Assembly: GCA_014534235.1 (NCBI GenBank)
Contig: JACVRW010000001.1
Coordinates: 32,114-96,113 of the forward strand
DNA from: Thermoleophilaceae bacterium
GTDB lineage: Bacteria > Actinomycetota > Thermoleophilia > Solirubrobacterales > Thermoleophilaceae
Direction of reading: 5' to 3'
Length of the DNA: 64,000 nucleotides
Below, one piece after another: positions 42,767 through 51,489 of this stretch (positions are counted from its first letter, which is position 1; the number at the start of each line of letters is the position of its first letter). The notes beneath the pieces were generated by a model that worked only from the letters and a program-made list of their open reading frames with translations, was not told the DNA's origin and did not search any database. The position numbers were made by a program, and so were the translations under genes.

Positions 42767-43939
42767 GTGCCCCGCGTCGTGACGGGCGCCGGCGGGACGG
42801 CCGGACCCCGGGTAGTGATCGCCGCCGGCGGGACCGCCGGGCACGTGATCCCGGCGCTCGCGGTGGCGGACGCCCTCCGCGCGCGCGGCGCGTCGGTCAC
42901 GTTCATCGGCGGTGAGCGCGCCGAGGCCGAGCTCGTGCCGGCCGCTGGGTACCCGTTCCACCGGCTTCGGGTGGTCGGCCTCGACCGGCGAAACCCCGTG
43001 CGAGCGGCCCGGGGGGTGCTGCTCGCGGCCCGGGCCACCGGGCGGGCGCGGGGGCTGCTGCGCTCGATCGGCGCGGACGCGGTGCTTGGTGGCGGCGGCT
43101 ACGTGGCCGCGCCCGTGGGCGTGGCCGCCTGGACCCTGCGGCTGCCGCTGGTCCTGACCGAGGCCGACAGCCACCTTGGCATGTCGAACCGGCTGCTCGC
43201 CCCGCTCGCGAGCCGAGTGTTCCTGGCGTTCCCGCTGCGGTATGCACGCCGCGCGGGCGGCAAGTACATACTCACTGGTCGCCCGTTGCCGGCTGGCACT
43301 GGAGAGGCGGACCCGCGGGCCGCCCGAGAGCGCTTCGGCATCCCGCTCGACGCCAAGTGCCTGCTCGTGTTCGGCGGCTCGCTCGGGGCTCGCCGGCTGA
43401 ACGAGGCGGCGCTCGAGGCCTTCGGCCAGGCGGCCCCGTGCACGGTGCTGCACGCCTCCGGGCGCCGCGACCACGCTGAGCTGCGCCGGCGGCTCGACGC
43501 GCTCGGGTCGCCGCCGCACTACCGCCTCGTCTCGTACATCGAGCCGTTTGCGGACGCCCTCGCCGCGTCTGACCTCGTAGTGGCGCGGGCCGGAGGCTCG
43601 GTGTTCGAGGTCGCCGCCGCCGGACTGCCGGCGATCCTCGTCCCGTACCCGCGCGCCACCGCCGATCACCAGACCGCGAACGCGCGCCACATGGAGCGCG
43701 CGGGCGCTGCGATCGTGATCCCGGACGCCGAGCTGGACGGTGCCGCTCTCCGCCGCGAGGTGGCGGCACTGTTGGGCGCGCCAAAGCGCATGGCGGCGAT
43801 GGCCCAGGCGGCGCGCGCGGCGTCCAGGCCGGACGCTGCGGATCGGATCGCCGACGAGCTACTGGAGCTGGGTCGAGATCGCCCTCCGCGGGCCGGTCAG
43901 GGGACGCGCTCGATCAGCCGATCGAGGAACCCGGCCTGA
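42767..43939 (+). CDS. murG: UDP-GlcNAc:lipid I GlcNAc-transferase MurG
   Basis: A 390-residue peripheral membrane glycosyltransferase (GT28) making lipid II. The first glycine loop AAGGTAGHVIPALAVA, ADAVLGGGGYVAAP, GGSLGARRLNEAA and the acceptor/donor region VVARAGGSVFEVAAAGLPAILVPYPRATADHQTANA are clear. GTG 42767 adds a short leader before the first strand; GTG 42779 and GTG 42815 are alternatives. The 3' end overlaps the reverse-strand NUDIX gene by 43 bp. Confidence 0.93.
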   Translation: MPRVVTGAGGTAGPRVVIAAGGTAGHVIPALAVADALRARGASVTFIGGERAEAELVPAAGYPFHRLRVVGLDRRNPVRAARGVLLAARATGRARGLLRSIGADAVLGGGGYVAAPVGVAAWTLRLPLVLTEADSHLGMSNRLLAPLASRVFLAFPLRYARRAGGKYILTGRPLPAGTGEADPRAARERFGIPLDAKCLLVFGGSLGARRLNEAALEAFGQAAPCTVLHASGRRDHAELRRRLDALGSPPHYRLVSYIEPFADALAASDLVVARAGGSVFEVAAAGLPAILVPYPRATADHQTANARHMERAGAAIVIPDAELDGAALRREVAALLGAPKRMAAMAQAARAASRPDAADRIADELLELGRDRPPRAGQGTRSISRSRNPA

Positions 43940-44358
43940 GCGGGGACGAGCTTTTCTCGGGCCTCGTCGATGCGGAACCAGCCGGCACGGTCGACCTCCG
44001 GGAACTCGGCCATGCGGCCCGAGCGCGGGGGCCACTCCATCTCGAAGGTGTTGCTCGTGACCGCGTCGGCGTCGAGGTCGCCCTCGGCGGCGAACGCCCT
44101 AACGAGCTTGCCGCTCTTCTGCTTCAGCTCGCCGAGGTCGGACAGCTCGCCGGGCGGGAGCGCCGTGCCGGTCTCCTCCTCGAACTCCCGCAGCGCGCAG
44201 GCGCGCGGATCGTCCCCGTCCTCGTACTCCCCCTTGGGAACCGACCACACGCCGGCGTCCCGACGCGCCCAGAACGGGCCGCCGGGGTGCACGAGGAGCA
44301 CCTCGACGGCACCGCCCGCGAGCCGGTAGAGCAGGATGCCGGCGCTGCGCTTTGGCAT
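43897..44358 (-). CDS. NUDIX hydrolase inside the dcw cluster, opposite strand
   Basis: A 153-residue NUDIX hydrolase with the box from Gly43 to Gly64 (GEYEDGDDPRACALREFEEETG). REFEEETG is complete, but the first Glu of the box is Asp49. HPGGPFWARRDAGVWSVPKGEY and the end resemble diadenosine polyphosphate- or (d)NTP-cleaning types. It lies between murG and murC on the other strand, breaking the usual run of dcw genes and leaving murC with its own 81-bp upstream region. Confidence 0.88.
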   Translation of the reverse strand: MPKRSAGILLYRLAGGAVEVLLVHPGGPFWARRDAGVWSVPKGEYEDGDDPRACALREFEEETGTALPPGELSDLGELKQKSGKLVRAFAAEGDLDADAVTSNTFEMEWPPRSGRMAEFPEVDRAGWFRIDEAREKLVPAQAGFLDRLIERVP

Positions 44359-44439
44359 GGCCGAGAGGATGGCAGGGAACCCGGTCTGCGCCGACCCTCA
44401 AGGCGTCCCGCCGGAATGCGAGGCTATGGTCCGGCCGCG

Positions 44440-45879
44440 ATGGAAGAACGCCCGCTCGTGGGACGCACCCTTCATTTCATCGGGATCGGCGGCGCGGGAA
44501 TGAGCGGTCTGGCCCTCGTGACGAGCGCGCTCGGCGCGCGTGTGACGGGCTCGGATCGGTCCGATTCCTCGTATTGCGCTCGGCTTCGGGCCGCCGGGAT
44601 CGAGCCGGTGATCGGACACGATGCAGCCAACGTCCCAGAGGGCGCAGAGGTCGTCGTGTCGACGGCCATTCCCGACGACAACCCTGAGCTGGCCGCCGCG
44701 CGCGCGGCCGGCGCCCGGATCGTCCACCGCGGGGACCTTCTCGGGGAGCTCTCGCGTATGAAGCGGACGATCGCCATCGGGGGCACGCACGGAAAGACCA
44801 CCTCCGCGGCGATGGCTGCCCATGCCCTGCGCGAGACCGGGCGCTCCCCCGCCTTCCTCATCGGCGGTGAGCTCCGCGCCGCCCGGGCGAACGCTGGCTG
44901 GGGCGAGGGGGAGTGGGCGGTGATCGAGGCGGACGAGTCCGACCGCTCCTTCCTCAAGCTCGCGCGCGAGGTGGCGGTGGTCACCAACGTCGACCTGGAG
45001 CACCACGCCACGTACCGGAGCCTGCGCGAGCTGGAGCGGGTCTTCGCGGAGTTCCTCGAGCCGGCCGGGGTGCGCGTGGTCGGGCCGGGGGTAGAGCTGC
45101 CGGGGGTGTCCGGAGCCGTGACGTTCGGCTTGGAGGCTGGGTCCCTGCGCGCCGAGGGCCTCGAGCTGCTCCCGGGCGGCTCCCGCTTCGTTGTGGACGG
45201 CGCCGAGGTCGAGCTGCGCGTGCCCGGGCGACACAACGTGCTGAACGCCCTCGCTGCCCTGGCGGCGTGCCGGCCCGCCGGCCTCAGCCCGGCCGAGGCG
45301 GCGCCGGCGCTCGCGGGCTTCACCGGCGCGGCGCGCCGGTTCGAGGAGCACGGCCGGACCGCCTCCGGCGCGCTGGTCTACGACGACTACGCCCATCACC
45401 CGACGGAGGTGCGGGCCACGCTCGAGGCGGGGCGGACGCTGGGGCCGGCGCGCCTCGTAGCCTGCTTTCAGCCGCACCTCTACTCACGCACGCGCAAGCT
45501 CGCGCGCGAGTTCGGGCGCGCGCTCTCCGTGGCCGACCTCGTGGTGGTCCTCGACGTCTATCCGGCGCGTGAGCGGGCGGAGGACTTCCGCGGCGTTACC
45601 GGTCTCCTGGTCGCGGGCGCGACCGCGGACGCGGCGGGTGGCCGACCGGTCTGGTGGCTCCCGGGAATGGACGATGCCGAGCGCATGCTCCGCGGCGAGC
45701 TGCGCGAAGGAGACCTACTCGTAACGCTCGGGGCTGGAGACGTGGACTTGCTGGCGCGCCGCCTGGTGGGGCGGGGCGCGCGAACGGAGGCCACCGGGGG
45801 CGCGGCCGCGGGAGTTGAGGCCGGCGGCGCGGCTCCCGCAACGGCTGGCGGCACGGCGCCGGCGGAGGCCCAGCAGTGA
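44440..45879 (+). CDS. murC: UDP-MurNAc:L-Ala ligase MurC
   Basis: A 479-residue ligase adding L-Ala to UDP-MurNAc, the first step of the stem peptide. HFIGIGGAGMSGLA is the N-terminal glycine loop, GGTHGKTTS the ATP loop (114-122), EADESDRSFLKL and YDDYAHHPTEVRATL follow. Beyond about residue 455 comes a Gly/Ala tail. ATG 44440 is chosen because homology starts at once; the open frame further up is antisense to the NUDIX gene. It overlaps murB (GTGA). Confidence 0.94.
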   Translation: MEERPLVGRTLHFIGIGGAGMSGLALVTSALGARVTGSDRSDSSYCARLRAAGIEPVIGHDAANVPEGAEVVVSTAIPDDNPELAAARAAGARIVHRGDLLGELSRMKRTIAIGGTHGKTTSAAMAAHALRETGRSPAFLIGGELRAARANAGWGEGEWAVIEADESDRSFLKLAREVAVVTNVDLEHHATYRSLRELERVFAEFLEPAGVRVVGPGVELPGVSGAVTFGLEAGSLRAEGLELLPGGSRFVVDGAEVELRVPGRHNVLNALAALAACRPAGLSPAEAAPALAGFTGAARRFEEHGRTASGALVYDDYAHHPTEVRATLEAGRTLGPARLVACFQPHLYSRTRKLAREFGRALSVADLVVVLDVYPARERAEDFRGVTGLLVAGATADAAGGRPVWWLPGMDDAERMLRGELREGDLLVTLGAGDVDLLARRLVGRGARTEATGGAAAGVEAGGAAPATAGGTAPAEAQQ

Positions 45880-46787
45880 CTGGCCCGCCCGCGGGCGTCG
45901 AGCGCGATTACCCGCTCGCCCGGCTCACCACGATCCGTACCGGCGGACCCGCGGACTTCTTCGCCCGGCCGGACTCGCCCGAGCGCCTCTCCGAGCTGCT
46001 CGCATGGGCCGATGCCGCCGAGATCCCGGTAGGAGTGGTCGGCTCGGGATCGAACCTCCTCGTAGCGGATGAAGGATTCCGAGGTCTCGTCTTGAAGCTG
46101 GACGGCCCGCTGGCGGGCATCGAGCTGGACGGCGGGCGCCTGCTCTGCGGGGGAGGGGCGCGGCTGCCGCAGGCATCGGCGCGAGCGGCCCGTGCCGGCC
46201 TGAGTGGGCTCGAGTTCGGCGTGAACATCCCAGGCACGGTCGGCGGGGCCGTGAAGATGAACGCGAACGCGTATGGCGGCGACCTGGCGCGGGTCCTCGA
46301 ATGGGTCGACGTGACGACGGCGGACGGGACCGAGCGCCGCCACCCCGAGGAGCTCGGCTTTCGCTACCGGCGCTCGAACCTCGGGCCGCGCGAGGTGGTT
46401 GCACGCGCCGCGTTCGCGCTGAGCCCGGCCGAGCCTGAGTCCGTCAAGTCGGCCCTGGCGGAGATGCGAGCCTCCCGAAAGGCCGCGCAGCCGTCGGGCA
46501 TCAAGACGTTCGGCTCGACGTTCAAGAACCCAGACGACGCACGCGCCGAGGGCAGCACTGCGGGGGTCCTGCTCGATCGAGCCGGCTGCCGCGGCCTGAC
46601 CGTCGGCGGCGCCCGCTTCTCCGAGAAGCACGCGAACTTCGTCGAGAACATGGGGGAGGCCACGACGGCCGACGTGGTGGCGCTCATGGCAGAGGGCAGG
46701 CGGCGGGTGCGCGAGCGCTTCGGGATCGAACTCGAACCCGAGGTTGAGTTCCTCGGGGAGGTCGACGCGGCGGGGCTCCGTCCGTGA
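45876..46787 (+). CDS. murB: UDP-N-acetylenolpyruvoylglucosamine reductase MurB
   Basis: A 303-residue FAD enzyme that reduces the enolpyruvyl group to make UDP-MurNAc. Motifs: TTIRTGGPADFFARP, VVGSGSNLLVADEGF (FAD), GLEFGVNIPGTVGGAVKMNANAYGG, RYRRSN, GSTFKNP with the catalytic Ser, and AGCRGLTVGGARFSEKHANF. It is of the shorter type II form. GTGA overlaps on both ends couple it to murC and ftsQ. Confidence 0.95.
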   Translation: MTGPPAGVERDYPLARLTTIRTGGPADFFARPDSPERLSELLAWADAAEIPVGVVGSGSNLLVADEGFRGLVLKLDGPLAGIELDGGRLLCGGGARLPQASARAARAGLSGLEFGVNIPGTVGGAVKMNANAYGGDLARVLEWVDVTTADGTERRHPEELGFRYRRSNLGPREVVARAAFALSPAEPESVKSALAEMRASRKAAQPSGIKTFGSTFKNPDDARAEGSTAGVLLDRAGCRGLTVGGARFSEKHANFVENMGEATTADVVALMAEGRRRVRERFGIELEPEVEFLGEVDAAGLRP

Positions 46788-47995
46788 GGGGCGGCGCCGC
46801 CTCCGTAACCGGGCGCCGGCGGGCCGCCCGCCGCTCGGTTCGCCGCCCCGTGAACCGGCGCTTCGTTCGTCGGCTGGCCACCCGCCGCCCGGTTCGCCGC
46901 CTCGCCGCCGAGCGCCCGGTTCGCCGCCTGATCGCCCAGGGCGCGCTTCGCCGCCTGGTCGCACGAGGGGCAATTGGCCGGGTAGCCACCCGGCACTCCC
47001 GAGGCCTACGGGCGCTCTCGGTGCGGGCGAGGCGGCGGCTGCTCGCGCTGGCCGCCGTCTGCCTCGCGCTCGCCGGGGTCTTCCAGTTCTGGTTCCGCGA
47101 CTCCGAACTGGTCGACGTCGACCACGTGACGGTCAGCGGCCTGAGCACGCGCGAAGCGCCGCGCCTGCGGGCGGCACTCGCAGCCACGGCTCGTTCGATG
47201 ACCACGCTCCACCTGGACCGCGAGCGACTCGAGCGCGCCGTGGAGGCGTATCCCGTGGTGCGGGCGCTCGAGCTGAGTCCCGACTTCCCGCACGGGCTTC
47301 ACATCCAGGTGATCGAGCACCACCCGGCGGCGATGGCCGTCACAGACGAAGCGCGCGTGCCCGTGGCCCGCGACGGCACCCTGCTGCGCGGGGTGCCGGT
47401 CGAGGGGCGCACTCCGACGGTCACCGTCGAACGGGCCCTCAGGGGCGAGCGTCTCGAGGACCCGGCCGCCCTGCGCGCGCTCCGTGTGGCCGGCGGAGCA
47501 CCGGCAGCCATCCGCAGGCGGATCGAGAGTGTGGAGCGGCGGAAGTCGGACGGCCTCGTCGTGCCGCTGCGGGACGGTCCCGAGGTCATCTTCGGTGACG
47601 CAGTGAGGGTGCGCGCCAAGTGGATCGCCGCAGCCCGGGTGCTCGCCGACAAGGCCGCCGCCGGTGCGAGCTACATCGACGTGCGCCTGCCCGGCCGTCC
47701 AGCTGCGGGTGGCCTGCCGGCGGAGACGGTGACGCCGGTCGCTCCAGCCGGCTCCCCCACGTACTCGACGCCGGATGGGGGCGCCGCGGCGGACCCCGGG
47801 GCGCCCGGCACGGGCAGCCCGCCGCCCTCCACCACGACCGCGTCCCCGGACGCGGCCGCTGCGCCACTGACCGAGCCCGCTGAACCGGCCCCCGTTCCGG
47901 GAACTGCCCCAGGAACGGTGACTCCGGGGCAGGCGCCCGCGGCGCCCACGACCGGCGGCACCGCAGCGGACGGGGCGGCCTCGCCCTTGCCGTAA
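46784..47995 (+). CDS. ftsQ: FtsQ with Arg-rich repeats and Pro/Thr tail
   Basis: A 403-residue bitopic division protein. The cytoplasmic part (1-83) is full of Arg and contains a 9-residue tandem repeat. One helix (about 85-104: LLALAAVCLALAGVFQFWF) leads to the POTRA domain starting VDVDHVTVSGLSTREAPRL and the FtsQ beta domain (IQVIEHHPAAMAVTDEARV ... VSVE-like). The last 90 residues are a Pro/Thr/Ala tail like that of FtsL here. FtsQ links early and late divisome proteins. GTG 46784 overlaps the murB stop. Confidence 0.85.
   Translation: MRGGAASVTGRRRAARRSVRRPVNRRFVRRLATRRPVRRLAAERPVRRLIAQGALRRLVARGAIGRVATRHSRGLRALSVRARRRLLALAAVCLALAGVFQFWFRDSELVDVDHVTVSGLSTREAPRLRAALAATARSMTTLHLDRERLERAVEAYPVVRALELSPDFPHGLHIQVIEHHPAAMAVTDEARVPVARDGTLLRGVPVEGRTPTVTVERALRGERLEDPAALRALRVAGGAPAAIRRRIESVERRKSDGLVVPLRDGPEVIFGDAVRVRAKWIAAARVLADKAAAGASYIDVRLPGRPAAGGLPAETVTPVAPAGSPTYSTPDGGAAADPGAPGTGSPPPSTTTASPDAAAAPLTEPAEPAPVPGTAPGTVTPGQAPAAPTTGGTAADGAASPLP
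46859..46993 (+). repeat. 27-bp tandem repeat in the ftsQ N-terminus
   Basis: Five 27-bp units at 46859, 46886, 46913, 46940 and 46967 encode RFVRRLATR, RPVRRLAAE, RPVRRLIAQ, GALRRLVAR and GAIGRVATR. The middle units are nearly identical at DNA level and the outer ones have drifted. The product is a highly basic cytoplasmic segment that could touch membrane or DNA. Confidence 0.8.
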
Positions 47996-47997
47996 CC

Positions 47998-48030
47998 CTC
48001 GACCATCGGTCGAGCCTTTTCCAAAGGCTC
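47998..48030 (+). terminator. Two overlapping hairpins after ftsQ
   Basis: CTCGACC-ATC-GGTCGAG (47998-48014) and GAGCCTTT-TCC-AAAGGCTC (48012-48030) share GAG at 48012-48014, so only one can form fully at a time. They lie just after the ftsQ stop and before the ftsZ promoter. They may terminate or weaken read-through into ftsZ. Confidence 0.55.
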
Positions 48031-48075
48031 AACCTCTGGAGGAGGGTCGGCGTGCAGGGTTTGTTGCGGCGAGCA

Positions 48076-48105
48076 TTGACACCTGCACGGAATTCCGCCT
48101 ACAGT
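48076..48105 (+). promoter_or_regulatory. ftsZ promoter
   Basis: TTGACA at 48076-48081 and TACAGT at 48100-48105 with an 18-bp spacer make a near-consensus housekeeping promoter, 70 bp before the ftsZ ATG. It would let ftsZ be expressed apart from the rest of the dcw operon, as in many bacteria. Confidence 0.75.
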
Positions 48106-48175
48106 GCCTTGCTTGCGGCGGTCTCGAAACCCTCGATGATCGCTTCAGCCAAGGCAGTAGAGAGGGAAAAACCTC

Positions 48176-49264
48176 ATGGAAACGGGCAGCTACCTGGCCG
48201 TCATCAAGGTCGTCGGGATCGGCGGCGGGGGCACGAATGCCGTCAACCGCATGGTGGACGCGGGGCTGAAGGGCGTCGAGTTCATCGCGGTCAACACGGA
48301 CGCCCAGGCGCTCGCGATGTGCGACGCCGATATCAAGCTCCAGATCGGCGAGCAGCTCACCCGCGGGCTCGGCGCCGGCGCGAACCCGGAGATCGGGTTC
48401 GCCGCGGCAAACGAGAGTCGCGACGAAATCAAGGAGTCGCTGAAGGGCGCCGACATGGTGTTCGTAACGGCCGGCGAGGGTGGCGGGACCGGCAGCGGCG
48501 CGGCGCCCGTGATCGCTGAGGTGGCAAAGCAGGAGATCGGCGCGTTGACCGTCGGAGTGGTGACCAAGCCCTTCGACTTCGAGGGCGCGCAGCGCATGCG
48601 CCAGGCGGTCGAGGGCATCGACCGCCTGCGCGAGCAGGTCGACACGATGATCGTTATCCCGAACGAGAAGCTGCTCGCGGTCGTCGAGCGGCGCACGAGC
48701 ATCCTCGACGCCTTCCGGGAGGCCGACGCCGTACTCGGGCAGGGCGTGCAGGGGATCACCGACCTCATCACGACGCCCGGCCTCATCAACCTCGACTTCG
48801 CCGACGTCCGGACGATCATGGAGGACGCCGGCTCGGCGCTGATGGGCATTGGCGAGGCTGCCGGCGAGAACCGCGCGGCCGAGGCCGCCAAGAACGCGAT
48901 CTCTAGCCCGCTGCTCGAGCAGTCGGTGGAGGGCGCCACCGGGATTCTGCTCAACATCACGGGCGGCAGCGACCTCGGCCTGTTCGAGGTCAACGAGGCT
49001 GCGGAGATCATCCAGGGCGCCGCCGATCAGAACTCGAACATCATCTTCGGGGCCGTGGTCGACGACACGATGGGCGACGGCGTGCGGGTCACGGTCATTG
49101 CCACCGGCTTCGAGCGGCCCAGCCGCCTGCCGCTGTTCACCGAGGACTCGACCGGTCGCCGACGCGAGCCGCGACGGCGCGACGTGACCATGGACGAACG
49201 TCAGCGCAGGTCGCTCGAGATCTCCGAAGACGAGATAGACGTCCCGTCGTTCCTGAAGGACTGA
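48176..49264 (+). CDS. ftsZ: Cell division GTPase FtsZ
   Basis: A 362-residue tubulin homologue that forms the Z ring. [24 protein letters not shown] and the GTP loop GGGTGSG (102-108) bind nucleotide. [22 protein letters not shown] is the T7 region. A short variable linker ends with the conserved C-terminal peptide DVPSFLKD that binds partners. AGAGGGAAAA precedes ATG 48176. It is preceded by its own promoter and a hairpin pair. No ftsA or sepF is next to it. Confidence 0.97.
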   Translation: METGSYLAVIKVVGIGGGGTNAVNRMVDAGLKGVEFIAVNTDAQALAMCDADIKLQIGEQLTRGLGAGANPEIGFAAANESRDEIKESLKGADMVFVTAGEGGGTGSGAAPVIAEVAKQEIGALTVGVVTKPFDFEGAQRMRQAVEGIDRLREQVDTMIVIPNEKLLAVVERRTSILDAFREADAVLGQGVQGITDLITTPGLINLDFADVRTIMEDAGSALMGIGEAAGENRAAEAAKNAISSPLLEQSVEGATGILLNITGGSDLGLFEVNEAAEIIQGAADQNSNIIFGAVVDDTMGDGVRVTVIATGFERPSRLPLFTEDSTGRRREPRRRDVTMDERQRRSLEISEDEIDVPSFLKD

Positions 49265-49707
49265 CCGAGCTTCGCGAGATCGTCCCGCCTGACACCGGGC
49301 TCGCGTTCGGGCGATCGCGCCCGCTTCGCGGTCACTACACCGACCGGGCGGAGTTCGTGCGGCGTGTGGACCAGGTCCAGCGGCCAGAGGGCTACCGGCT
49401 GGTGGGCGTATTCGAGGAGGACGGCCGCTGCACGGCTGCGGCCTGCTTCCGGGCAATCCGCAACCTGGCCTGGGGCGACTGCCTCTACGTCGACGACCTG
49501 TCGACCGTGCCGGACGCGCGCCGCCGCGGGCACGGACGCGCGCTGATCGAGTGGTGCCTGGAGGAAGCCACCCGGCTCCGCTGCGACGAGCTCCATCTCG
49601 ACTCGGGAGTAGGGCCGGATCGAGCGGACGCCCACCGGCTCTACTTCAACATGGGTCTCCGCATCACCTCCTACCACTTCGCCCGCGAGCTGCGGCGTCG
49701 CGATTGA
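49261..49707 (+). CDS. GNAT-family acetyltransferase after ftsZ (start uncertain, possibly CTG)
   Basis: A GNAT fold is clear: [29 protein letters not shown] is the acetyl-CoA motif and [16 protein letters not shown] the last helix and strand. Standard starts are GTG 49357 or later, giving only 116 residues without the first strands. The frame is open and protein-like back to the ftsZ stop ([20 protein letters not shown]), and no ATG, GTG or TTG lies in it there. The first codon in the overlap with TGA 49262 is CTG 49261, which would give 148 residues and a CTGA overlap matching the ATGA, GTGA and TTGA overlaps of this genome. The substrate is unknown. Confidence 0.6.
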   Translation: MTELREIVPPDTGLAFGRSRPLRGHYTDRAEFVRRVDQVQRPEGYRLVGVFEEDGRCTAAACFRAIRNLAWGDCLYVDDLSTVPDARRRGHGRALIEWCLEEATRLRCDELHLDSGVGPDRADAHRLYFNMGLRITSYHFARELRRRD

Positions 49708-49711
49708 GCTG

Positions 49712-49853
49712 AGGTCGCGCCCCGGCTAGCGCGCGCAGCTCGGTCAGCATCATGTCGGGCCGCTCGAACACGTCGCCGCCCGGTCACGACGCCGTGCGAA
49801 GAAGTCGCGATCCGCCCGATCACTCGCTCTACCGTCCTGGACGGGGGTCGCAT
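49712..49853 (-). pseudogene. Remnant of an AbiEi/DUF559-type protein
   Basis: Reading down from ATG 49853, RTVERVIGRIATSSHGVVT matches the N-terminal helix-turn-helix start common to AbiEi-like/DUF559 proteins. Directly after, in another frame, comes GDVFERPDMMLTELRALA, the usual end of the DUF559 endonuclease-like domain. The middle, normally more than 200 codons, is gone. It looks like a gene collapsed by an internal deletion. Similarity is judged by eye only. Confidence 0.45.
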
Positions 49854-49953
49854 ATGACCCCCTAAGCAGGATCGTCCAGAGATTCGCCCCCGGCGTGGCG
49901 GCGGACCCCAGCCGCGCTGGTCCTCCGCCCGAGGCAGTAGCCTCCCGGGGCGG

Positions 49954-51057
49954 TTGGCGTCCGCTCCAGACACCCTTGGCCGCACCCCCCTGTTCGACCG
50001 CCACGAGCGGGCCGGCGCCAGGCTCGTCCCCTTTGCGGGATGGGAGATGCCGGTGCAGTACGAGGGCATCCGCCAGGAACACGTCGCGGTGCGGACGGAC
50101 GCGGGGATGTTCGACGTCTCGCACATGGGCCAGATCGAGACCGCGGGGCCGGAGGCCGAGGCGCTCCTCCAGCGGCTCCTGTCCAATGACGTGACGCGCA
50201 TCGCCGAGCGCGGCGCCCAGTACTCCATGCTCTGCCGCGAGGACGGCGGGGTGCTCGACGACCTCTTCACCTACCGGCTGGGGCCCGACCGTTTCCTCAC
50301 CGTAACGAATGCGGCTGGCCACGAGCGCGACCTCGCCTGGTTCAAGCAACATGCCGAGGGCTTCGACGCCGAGGTCCGGGACGCCCACGCCGACTGGGCG
50401 ATGCTCGCCGTGCAGGGGCCGAACGCGCGCGCCGCGCTGGAGCGTCTCGCCGACGGCGCACTGCCGCCGCGGATGCGGACCGCCGAGGTGGCGATCAGCG
50501 GCGTGCCGTGCCTCGTGGCGGGAACGGGGTACACCGGCGAGGACGGCTGCGAGCTGCTCATCCCGCCGGACCGCGCCGGCGCGGTGTGGGACGCCCTGCT
50601 CGCGGAGGGGGTGCGGCCGGCGGGCCTCGGCGCTCGGGACACGCTGCGCCTCGAGGTCTGCTTCCACCTCTACGGCAACGACCTGTCCGAGGACCGCGAC
50701 CCCATCGAGGCCGGGCTCGGCTGGTGCTGCAAGCTCGAAACCGGCTTCATCGGCGCCGGCGCGCTCGCCGGCCTCGAGCCCGACGAGAAGCTCGTGCCGT
50801 TTGCCTTCACCGGGCCCGGCATCCCGCGCCAGGGCAACGTGGTAAAGACGGAACACGGCGACGGCGTGGTCACGAGCGGCTCGCTGTCGCCGTGTCTAGA
50901 GACCGGCATCGGGCTGGCGTACGTACCGGTGGCGGCCGGAGCGCCGGGGACGCCGATCGAGGTGGACGTTCGCGGCAAGCGGCGCCCCGCCGAGGTCAGG
51001 CAGAAACCGCTCTACGCGCCGTCGCAGAAGCCGGCGGCCGTCAAGGAAAAGAGGTGA
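49954..51057 (+). CDS. gcvT: Glycine cleavage system T-protein (aminomethyltransferase)
   Basis: A 367-residue folate-dependent enzyme that takes the aminomethyl group from lipoyl-H-protein and releases ammonia and methylene-THF. RTPLFDRHERAGARLVPFAGWEMPVQY, DVSHMGQIE, SNDVTRI, DDLFTYRL, GYTGEDGCELL and GARDTLRLE are family segments. The start is TTG 49954, the only one that fits the N-terminus. I looked for a glycine riboswitch upstream and saw none. First gene of the gcv operon. Confidence 0.94.
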   Translation: MASAPDTLGRTPLFDRHERAGARLVPFAGWEMPVQYEGIRQEHVAVRTDAGMFDVSHMGQIETAGPEAEALLQRLLSNDVTRIAERGAQYSMLCREDGGVLDDLFTYRLGPDRFLTVTNAAGHERDLAWFKQHAEGFDAEVRDAHADWAMLAVQGPNARAALERLADGALPPRMRTAEVAISGVPCLVAGTGYTGEDGCELLIPPDRAGAVWDALLAEGVRPAGLGARDTLRLEVCFHLYGNDLSEDRDPIEAGLGWCCKLETGFIGAGALAGLEPDEKLVPFAFTGPGIPRQGNVVKTEHGDGVVTSGSLSPCLETGIGLAYVPVAAGAPGTPIEVDVRGKRRPAEVRQKPLYAPSQKPAAVKEKR

Positions 51058-51058
51058 C

Positions 51059-51454
51059 GTGGCCGAAGCGAGCTACCCGGACGACCTGAAGTACCACGAA
51101 GAGCACGACTGGGCGCGCGTCGAGGGCGAGCAGGCGACGTTCGGCGTCACCTGGTACGCGCAGGACGCGCTCGGGGAGGTGGTGTTCTTCGACCCGCCCG
51201 AGATCGGGGCGCACGTCACGAAGGACCAGAGCTACGCCGAGGTGGAGTCGGTCAAGGCGGTCTCGGACGTCTTCGCGCCGCTCTCGGGCGAAGTCGTGGC
51301 CGTGAACGAGATCCTCGCCGAGAGCCCCGAGAAGATCAACGAGGACCCCTACGGCGAGGGCTGGCTCGTCAGGGTGAAGCTGTCCGACCCCTCGGAGCTG
51401 GATTCGCTCCTGGACGCCGACGCCTACGAGCGGCTCCTCGAGGTGGGTGCCTGA
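51059..51454 (+). CDS. gcvH: Glycine cleavage system H-protein
   Basis: A 131-residue lipoyl carrier that shuttles the aminomethyl intermediate between the P, T and L proteins. Lipoylation Lys66 lies in EVESVKAVSDV. YHEEHDWARVEGEQATFGVTWYAQDALGEVVF is the typical start and NEDPYGEGWLVRVKL the end. GTG 51059 follows the gcvT stop by one base. Confidence 0.96.
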   Translation: MAEASYPDDLKYHEEHDWARVEGEQATFGVTWYAQDALGEVVFFDPPEIGAHVTKDQSYAEVESVKAVSDVFAPLSGEVVAVNEILAESPEKINEDPYGEGWLVRVKLSDPSELDSLLDADAYERLLEVGA

Positions 51455-51489
51455 CCGCTGCGCCCGGGTAGCTAACGTCGTAGACGCGA

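Noticed and set aside
49708-49953. A glycine riboswitch upstream of gcvT
   Set aside because: I looked for the conserved glycine aptamer blocks and found none; the gap instead holds an AbiEi/DUF559-like relic.
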